Under the pieces are notes generated by a model. The model was not told where the DNA came from, made no database searches, and worked only from the letters and a program-made list of their open reading frames with translations. DNA of 56,336 nt. Source: Elusimicrobiota bacterium. GTDB lineage: Bacteria; Elusimicrobiota; Elusimicrobia; Elusimicrobiales; UBA9959. Where the stretch lies: positions 1-56,336 of the forward strand of contig JAGVVD010000055.1 of assembly GCA_019135865.1 (NCBI GenBank). Reading direction: 5' to 3'. The translations under genes and the position numbers were made by a program. Position 1 is the stretch's first letter. Each line of letters begins with the position of its first letter. This document shows, one piece after another, positions 51,244-56,336 of this stretch.

Positions 51244-53151
51244 ATGAAAAGGATACACGTTATATTCGGATTGCTGCTGGCGGCCTCCGCGCCGGCCCTG
51301 GCCAACCAGGCCGTCAGCCTGCAGTTCACGGTGGCGGCCCCGGACCCCGTCATGGCCGGGGACGAGGTCGTGTTCCAGACCCTGGTCGTCAATACCGGCG
51401 CGGCTCCCTGGCGCGGGGGGAACTACTACTGGGTGGCCGAAGTTTACGCGCTCGACGGCGGCGAGCGGCGCTTCATGGCCAAGACGGATACCCTGACCCC
51501 TCCGGAGGACGTGCCGGCCGGCGGCGCGGCCGGCGCCAGGCTGCCCTTCACGGTGCCCGACAATCTCAAGAACACCCGCCTGCTCTACCGCGTCTTCCTG
51601 ATACTCGACGGGCGCCGCATACTCGAGACCGACTATAAGGGCTTCGCCGTCATCGAGAAGGAGTTCCGGCCGCCGCCGCCGGAAGATTTCAAGGTCGGCG
51701 GCGACGTCACCTTCAGCTACCGCAATTCCAGCTCCGACGGCTGGGACAATCACCAGGGCATCACCTCGGCCAACATCGTCGGGAAGGTGAAGAGCTCCTC
51801 GTTCCTTTTCAACAGTTATGTGGTCCACACCCGGCGCCGTCCGCTGGACCCCACGGTCCTTCTGCTCAATTTCTACGCGCCCTGGGGGACGCTCGGGGTG
51901 GGCGATATCTCGCCCTCGCTGACCCCGCTGAGCATGGAGGGCCAGGGTATGCGCGGCGTCTCCTTCGAACGGCAGCGCGAGCGCCTCTCCCTGACCGCCC
52001 TGGCCGGCCGCACCGTGGAGGCCGAGGACCCCGACGGGCTGAGCGCGGGCCGCTTCGCCCGCTACAGCGGCGGAGGCAAGGTCTCCTATGAGCTGACCGA
52101 CGACCTCAAACTGACCGCGGACGCGGTGATAACCCGCGACGACCGGTATTCCATCAGCCCCTCCACTTCCGCCGCGCTGACGCCCGAAGGGAACATGGTC
52201 TACGGCGGCGCCGCCGAGTGGACCTTCGCCGAAGGCTTCACCTACGCCGGCGAAATGCAGTTCGCGTCCTACAAGCCGGACGCCTCCTCCTCCGCCGGGG
52301 CCACCAGCGGTTCCGCCCTGCGCAACGAACTGCGCTACCGGGGTTCCCTGCTCTCGGCGCGCGCCGCCTTCAGCCGGATAGCGGCGGGCTTCGCCTCGCT
52401 GTCGAGCCCCGCCGTCATCCCCGACCGGCAGAACCAGGACGCCGAACTGACGGTCTACGCCTCGGACAGGCTCACGCTCTCCGGCTCCTATAACAGTTAC
52501 ACGGACAACCTGGAGAACGACCCGGCCAAGACCAGGACGACCCAGACCCAGACGGGCCTCTCCGGCGCGCTGAAACTTTTCAGGGCCACGCTGGTCAATC
52601 TCTCGCTGATGAACAACTCGAGCGTGGGCGAGCCCAGCACCGTGCAGGACAACCAGACCACGACGATGAACCTGACCGTCACGCAGCCGCTCCGGGACCA
52701 TACGCTCAACTTCGGGATGCAGACCAGCGAGTTCACCGACAATACCGGCCTCTCGCACGACCTGTCCTCTTCCCTGCTCTCGCTGAGCGGGGCCTTCCGG
52801 CTGAGCTCGCGGCTCTCGGCCTCGGCCGGCTTCGTCAGTTCGGGTTCGGAGGACCAGGTGGACTCCTCGAAGACGGAGAACACCTCGCTGACCGCCAATC
52901 TCACCTACGCGCTGCCCGCCAGGGCGCTGGCTTTCCAGCTCTGGGGCACCATGAACTCGGGGGAGAGCGATTCCCCGGTCTCCCCGTCGGAAACCTCCAC
53001 GCTGACCGTGAACCTGGAGACGATCTGGCTCAAGAGCAGGGTCTCCAAGTTCGTTTTCGGCCTGGGCGTTTCGTCGCGCACCGACAAGCTCGAACCCGCC
53101 AACGACCTCAGCCAGCTGACCGTGCTGACCCGCTATAATTACTCGTTCTGA
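51244..53151 (+). CDS. Outer-membrane beta-barrel protein
   Basis: 635 aa with a signal peptide (IFGLLLAASAPALA). Residues 20-150 form an Ig-like periplasmic domain (FTVAAPDPVMAGDEVVFQTL ... RLLYRVFLILDGRRILE). From about 155 to the end, short amphipathic strands alternate with polar loops (KVSYELTDDLKLTADAVITR). The C terminus TVLTRYNYSF ends in Phe after aromatic residues at alternate positions, the usual BAM insertion signal. No substrate is indicated. It is the last gene of the surface run, 30 bp after the kelch protein, and a terminator follows. It may be an export channel or anchor for the neighbouring giant proteins; that is inference only. Confidence 0.8.
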   Translation: MKRIHVIFGLLLAASAPALANQAVSLQFTVAAPDPVMAGDEVVFQTLVVNTGAAPWRGGNYYWVAEVYALDGGERRFMAKTDTLTPPEDVPAGGAAGARLPFTVPDNLKNTRLLYRVFLILDGRRILETDYKGFAVIEKEFRPPPPEDFKVGGDVTFSYRNSSSDGWDNHQGITSANIVGKVKSSSFLFNSYVVHTRRRPLDPTVLLLNFYAPWGTLGVGDISPSLTPLSMEGQGMRGVSFERQRERLSLTALAGRTVEAEDPDGLSAGRFARYSGGGKVSYELTDDLKLTADAVITRDDRYSISPSTSAALTPEGNMVYGGAAEWTFAEGFTYAGEMQFASYKPDASSSAGATSGSALRNELRYRGSLLSARAAFSRIAAGFASLSSPAVIPDRQNQDAELTVYASDRLTLSGSYNSYTDNLENDPAKTRTTQTQTGLSGALKLFRATLVNLSLMNNSSVGEPSTVQDNQTTTMNLTVTQPLRDHTLNFGMQTSEFTDNTGLSHDLSSSLLSLSGAFRLSSRLSASAGFVSSGSEDQVDSSKTENTSLTANLTYALPARALAFQLWGTMNSGESDSPVSPSETSTLTVNLETIWLKSRVSKFVFGLGVSSRTDKLEPANDLSQLTVLTRYNYSF

Positions 53152-53159
53152 GCGAAAAG

Positions 53160-53193
53160 AAGCCCCGCCCTCCGTCGCCGGAGGGCGGGGCTT
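53160..53193. terminator. Strong hairpin terminator between convergent operons
   Basis: Perfect 14-bp stem AAGCCCCGCCCTCC (53160-53173) with GGAGGGCGGGGCTT (53180-53193), loop GTCGCC. The better T tract (TTCTTTTCG) is on the minus strand, after the TPR gene; the plus side has little. Confidence 0.8.
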
Positions 53194-53209
53194 CCGTTAG
53201 CCGGCGGCT

Positions 53210-54097
53210 TCAGTTCCCGGCCTGCCCGCGGGCGGCGGGAACTTTCTCGATCTCGTCGAGGGCCGCGAGGTATTCCCCGAGCTGTTCGTCGCCGGGAGAG
53301 GCTTTGAGGGCCTGCTGCCAGGCCCGGCGGGCTTTGCGGTAGTCCTTCAGCTGGAGGTAGGTGGAGCCCAGCCGCTTGAGGGAGAGGGCGTCCCCCGGTT
53401 CGAGCATGAGTATATACTCCAGTTCGCGTACCGCCAGGTTGAACTTGGCGTCGTAGATATACTGCAGGGCGGTCTCGCGCTTATGGTCGAGTATCGGCAC
53501 CCCGGGAAGACGCGTGTCGCGCAGCTTGTAGTCCGGGTGAAGTTTCTCCATCGCCGACACCAGCGCGGCCAGCCGCTTGTCCGACGGGGCCAGTTCGGCC
53601 GCGTAGCGCAGCGCGTCGTAGGCGAAGGGATGGTCCTCCTCCTCCCCGGCGTAATAGACCAGGCCCAGCGCCGCGGCGTTCCAGGCCCTGTTCGAGTAAG
53701 GCTTCTCCCTGACGGCCAGCAGGATGTCCCTGAGCCGTTCCTGCAGGCGCAGGAAGAGCGGGTTCTTCGGGTCGGTGGCCAGCAGTTTCTCGACGGTGAG
53801 CAGCGCGTCGCCCCACTTGCCGGCGGTCAGCTGCCGGGCATAGGCTTTCTTCTCCTTCTCCCAGATCTCACCCATGCGGCGGCGCGCCTCGCCTATCATG
53901 TTCTTTGCCGTGACCTGGTCGGGGTCCAGGCGCAGCACCAGGTTCCAGTTCTCTATGGCCTTGACCAGGTCCCCGGCCACGTAGTACTCGAAGGCCTTGT
54001 CGTAATACTTTTTCAGCTGCTCGGGGTCGGGAGGCGTCTGGGCGAAAACGGACGAGGCCGGCAGGAGGAGGGCGAAAGCGAGCTGCTTCAGTTTCAT
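53210..54097 (-). CDS. Exported TPR protein
   Basis: 295 aa with a signal peptide (MKLKQLAFALLLPASSVFAQ). TPR-like helical pairs are at about 30-65 (YYDKAFEYYVAGDLVKAIENWNLVLRLDP), about 85-115 and about 225-285 (LKRLGSTYLQLKDYRKARRAWQQALKASP). The middle has a less regular segment with NAAALGLVYYAGEEEDHPFAYDALRYA. TPR repeats bind other proteins. Its ATG overlaps the MotB-like stop as ATGA, so it is the last gene of the MotA/MotB operon and a likely periplasmic partner of that motor, comparable in position to TPR proteins beside Tol/Bat-type systems. Confidence 0.85.
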   Translation of the reverse strand: MKLKQLAFALLLPASSVFAQTPPDPEQLKKYYDKAFEYYVAGDLVKAIENWNLVLRLDPDQVTAKNMIGEARRRMGEIWEKEKKAYARQLTAGKWGDALLTVEKLLATDPKNPLFLRLQERLRDILLAVREKPYSNRAWNAAALGLVYYAGEEEDHPFAYDALRYAAELAPSDKRLAALVSAMEKLHPDYKLRDTRLPGVPILDHKRETALQYIYDAKFNLAVRELEYILMLEPGDALSLKRLGSTYLQLKDYRKARRAWQQALKASPGDEQLGEYLAALDEIEKVPAARGQAGN

Positions 54098-54738
54098 GAG
54101 GTCTTCTCCACGGTCTGCTCTTCCCGGAGGACGGTTATCTCTATCCGGCGGTTGAGCGCGCGGCCTTCCTCCGTGTCGTTGGGGGCGGCCGGGCGGTACT
54201 CCCCGTAACCGAAGGCTCCGAAACGCTCCGGCGGCACTCCCTCGGACGCGAGGAACTCGATGACGGAAAAGGCGCGCATCAGGGAGAGTTCCCTGTTCGA
54301 GGCGAATCTGCCGCCTATGACGCGCGCGGCGTCGGTGTGGCCGTCCACCAGTATCTGGTTGGCCATGGCCTTGAGCCCGGCGGCCACCGGGGCCAGCGTT
54401 TCGCGGGCCCCGGGGCGGAGCTTCGCCGAGCCGGAATCGAAAAGGATCGGGGCGGGGAAGGTAAGTTTTATCATGGAGGTGGTCATCTCCATCTTCAGCG
54501 TACCTTCCTCGATCTGCTTCTTGAGCTCGCGTTCCATGCGGCCCGCGGCCTCGGCGCGGCGGAACTTCTCCTCGGCCTCCGCGACGCCGAGTTCCTCCTG
54601 CATGATGGCCACGGCCTTCTCCATCTCTATGTTCATGGCGTAGGAGAAGCCGTAGAGCGCGAGGAACAGGATGACCAGGCAGGTCATCAGGTCCGCGAAA
54701 GGGATCATCCAGAGCTGGGTCTTCTTGGTGTCTATCAT
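54094..54738 (-). CDS. MotB-like OmpA-domain protein, second copy
   Basis: 214 aa. One N-terminal helix has the proton-channel Asp, LWMIPFADLMTCLVILFLAL (Asp 16), followed by a coiled-coil linker (EKFRRAEAAGRMERELKKQI). An OmpA/MotB peptidoglycan-binding domain ends the protein: ILFDSGSAKLRPGARETL, ILVDGHTDAARVIG and GRALNRRIEITV. With a MotA partner such proteins form ion-driven stators anchored to the cell wall. It differs strongly from the neighbouring MotB-like protein, so the pair may form a heterodimer. ATGA overlaps join it to both neighbours. No flagellar genes are present. Confidence 0.87.
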   Translation of the reverse strand: MIDTKKTQLWMIPFADLMTCLVILFLALYGFSYAMNIEMEKAVAIMQEELGVAEAEEKFRRAEAAGRMERELKKQIEEGTLKMEMTTSMIKLTFPAPILFDSGSAKLRPGARETLAPVAAGLKAMANQILVDGHTDAARVIGGRFASNRELSLMRAFSVIEFLASEGVPPERFGAFGYGEYRPAAPNDTEEGRALNRRIEITVLREEQTVEKTS

Positions 54739-55409
54739 TCGCGCTTCACCACGATCTCTATGCGCCTGTTGAGGGCGCGGCCCTCGCGGGTGGAATTGTC
54801 GGCGACGGGCCTGTGCTCGCCGTAGGCGGCCGCCACCAGCCGGTCCTCGGGGAGGTAGCCCCTGCCGGCTATGTAATCGAGCACGGCGCTGGCCCGGGCG
54901 GCCGAGAGCTCCCAGTTGCTGGCGTGCTCCCCGCTCTTTATCGGCACGCTGTCGGTATGCCCTTCCACGACGACGTCGTTCTTTTTCAGTTCGGAGAGCA
55001 GGCGGCCCACGGCGTCGAGGGTCTCGCGGGCGCCGGGGCTGAGCCGCGCTCCTCCCGACGGGAAGAGTATCGGGGCCGCGATATTGATGCGTATCTTGGT
55101 GTCGGTGACCTGGACTTCGGCCATGTCCTTGAGGCCGGACCTCTCCAGTTCCCGTTTCAGTTCGTTGGCGATGTCGGTCTCCAGTATCCGCTGTATGACC
55201 TCCTCGGCCTTTTTCTCCTTTTCCCGCGTCTCGTCCAGTTCCTGGTTGAACCCCTCTATGAAACCCGCCTGCACTTCGGGGTTCAGCGTGAAGACGTAGA
55301 GTATCAGGAAGAACAGCATCAGGTTGGTCATGATGTCCGAGAGCACCACCAGCCAGAGGGGGTTGTCCTGGGTCCTGGTGCTGGAATAGCGCTTGATGAA
55401 GGACTTCAT
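54735..55409 (-). CDS. MotB-like OmpA-domain protein, first copy
   Basis: 224 aa. The single helix NPLWLVVLSDIMTNLMLFFL carries the channel Asp at residue 25. The linker is charged and helical (TREKEKKAEEVIQRILETDI). The OmpA/MotB domain shows ILFPSGGARLSPGARETLDA, DVVVEGHTDSVPIKSGEH, NWELSAARASAVLDYI and GRALNRRIEIVVKRE. I chose ATG 55409 (MKSFIKRYSS), which overlaps the MotA stop as ATGA; the frame extends 27 codons upstream but that part is inside the MotA gene. Together with MotA it should form a peptidoglycan-anchored stator or a related force-transducing complex. Confidence 0.88.
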   Translation of the reverse strand: MKSFIKRYSSTRTQDNPLWLVVLSDIMTNLMLFFLILYVFTLNPEVQAGFIEGFNQELDETREKEKKAEEVIQRILETDIANELKRELERSGLKDMAEVQVTDTKIRINIAAPILFPSGGARLSPGARETLDAVGRLLSELKKNDVVVEGHTDSVPIKSGEHASNWELSAARASAVLDYIAGRGYLPEDRLVAAAYGEHRPVADNSTREGRALNRRIEIVVKRE

Positions 55410-56191
55410 TTCTTGCCGGCGGCGGCCAGGCGCGCCTTGCGGCGCAGGGCCAGGGAGAGATAGCCCTCGAGCTTCTTGGAGACCAGCCACGGCACGTCGC
55501 CGCTATAGACGGCCAGCACGCCCTTGGCGATGATCTCGCGGCTGAGTATGTCCTCGTCGGAGTAGTAGTTGAGCTTGTTGGAGATGGGCAGGAAAATGAA
55601 GTTGGCCGAGAAGATGCCGTAGAACGACGCGGTCATGGCTATGGCCATGGAGGAGCCCATCATCTGCGGGTTCTGGATGTTGCGCAGCACCTGCACGACG
55701 CCGACCAGCGTGCCCAGCAGGCCGAAGATGGGCGCGAAGGTGCCGGCCGCCGAGAAGATATTGGACTGCTGCTGGTGGCGCAGGCGGGTGGTGTTGATGT
55801 CGTGCTCCATGCGCTCGCGCAGCACCTCGGCGTCCACGCCGTCGAGCATCATCTGGCAGGAATCCGCCAGGAAGGGATGGGGGAGCCTGGGCACTTCCGG
55901 CGAGAGCGCCTCCAGGCCGTTGCGCCGCGCGAGCTCCGCCATCCTGACGATGGAGGCGATCAGGACGCTTATCGGGGGACGCTTGGGGGGGAAGACCACC
56001 AGTTTCATCGAGGACCAGCTGAACTTGAGCGCCTCCCAGGGATAGGCGATCATGATGGACCCCAGCGTGCCGCCGAAGATCAGGATTATGGCCTCGGGGT
56101 TCAGCAGGAACCTGAGCATGCCCGCCATGAAGAGGACCGTGAAGATGACCCCGGTGCCCAGCAGGGCGCCCATCACTGTCATTAAGTCCAT
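55406..56191 (-). CDS. MotA-type proton channel subunit
   Basis: 261 aa, the size of MotA and larger than TolQ/ExbB. It begins MDLMTVMGALLGTGVIFTVLFM with helices 1 and 2 (about 5-55). A cytoplasmic loop follows, with MAELARRNGLEALSPE and the family's ERMEHDINTTRLRHQQQ. Helices 3 and 4 are about 145-205, with TFAPIFGLLGTLVGVVQVL and AIAMTASFYGIFSANFIFLP, the MotA/TolQ signature. It forms the ring around MotB-like helices and couples ion flow to movement. First of a four-gene set (MotA, MotB-like, MotB-like, TPR). An AGGAG lies 12 bases before the ATG, rather far, so the exact start may be a few codons off. Confidence 0.9.
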   Translation of the reverse strand: MDLMTVMGALLGTGVIFTVLFMAGMLRFLLNPEAIILIFGGTLGSIMIAYPWEALKFSWSSMKLVVFPPKRPPISVLIASIVRMAELARRNGLEALSPEVPRLPHPFLADSCQMMLDGVDAEVLRERMEHDINTTRLRHQQQSNIFSAAGTFAPIFGLLGTLVGVVQVLRNIQNPQMMGSSMAIAMTASFYGIFSANFIFLPISNKLNYYSDEDILSREIIAKGVLAVYSGDVPWLVSKKLEGYLSLALRRKARLAAAGKK

Positions 56192-56215
56192 AGTCGGTGA
56201 GGTCTCCTGTTATGC

Positions 56216-56336
56216 TCAGGGTTTCGGCGCTCCGGCCGGTTTGCCCGCCGGAGACGGAGCGGCGGCGGCCGGCTTCGGCGCCGGCGCGGGTGCGGTCCCC
56301 GGGCGGGCCGCTCCCGGCGCCGGGCGGGGGGCGGCC
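56216..56336 (-). CDS. C-terminal end of a Pro/Ala-rich protein (partial)
   Basis: The minus-strand frame is open from the right edge to a TGA at 56216-56218, 24 bp before the MotA start. The tail is almost only Pro, Ala, Gly and Lys (ending SPAGKPAGAPKP). Position and spacing suggest the gene upstream of MotA in the same operon. The body lies outside the window, so no function can be given. Such tails are common in envelope proteins, but a run of GC-rich DNA can also stay open by chance. Confidence 0.45.
   Translation of the reverse strand, partial: AAPRPAPGAARPGTAPAPAPKPAAAAPSPAGKPAGAPKP

Noticed and set aside
53210-56191. Flagellar stator operon
   Set aside because: There are two MotB-like genes and a TPR gene and no flagellar structural or chemotaxis gene, so a flagellar label is not justified.

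Overview
The window is a GC-rich (roughly two-thirds G+C by eye) stretch of a Gram-negative-type chromosome. It carries lipoprotein and OmpA-type signals, an outer-membrane barrel ending in Phe, a PorV-like protein, FN3-rich surface proteins with FlgD/Por-type C-terminal tails, and a MotA/MotB-type motor without flagellar genes. This mixture, with very AUA-rich isoleucine codon use, would suit a high-GC Elusimicrobiota-like or FCB-adjacent lineage. That placement is an inference; no rRNA or other taxonomic marker is present.

Left part (1-31.5 kb): mostly housekeeping genes in short, tightly overlapping operons. These are a YgiQ radical-SAM protein, an ornithine aminotransferase, a DMT transporter with murB, a glutaredoxin / FTR-rubredoxin / glycosyltransferase operon, a CNT nucleoside transporter, a CsgG-VWA / GH3 / signal peptidase operon, an ApbE-like lipoprotein, a one-domain asparaginase with an M18 aminopeptidase, an MFS transporter with an RluA-type synthase, a two-Trx-domain disulfide oxidoreductase, an M1-M28-PDZ peptidase fusion, a DeoB-like phosphopentomutase, and a secreted pullulanase divergent from a putative glycosidase. 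Many neighbours share 4-nt ATGA/GTGA overlaps.

Right part (31.5-56.3 kb): after an LUD-domain gene comes a run of seven co-directional genes for large exported proteins. They are an FN3 protein with a Por-like tail, a PrcB_C-like protein, a FecR-domain protein, a PorV/UPF0164 protein, a 2332-residue fibre with a YadA-like 14-residue roll, an FN3 protein interrupted by a six-blade kelch propeller, and an outer-membrane barrel. I read this as a surface-display/adhesin locus. It converges on an opposite-strand operon of MotA, two different MotB-like proteins and a TPR protein.

Intergenic DNA holds the least expected features. A roughly 184-bp structured element occurs three times (189-372, about 11105-11285, 31325-31508), each time just past the stop codon of a minus-strand gene. 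Its stems show compensatory base changes and both strands carry terminator-like hairpins. There is also a near-perfect 44-nt REP-like palindrome (9655-9698), a block of five consecutive hairpins (30370-30541), and several promoters whose -10 box lies 6-9 nt from the start codon (probable leaderless mRNAs) or is symmetric and could serve both strands.
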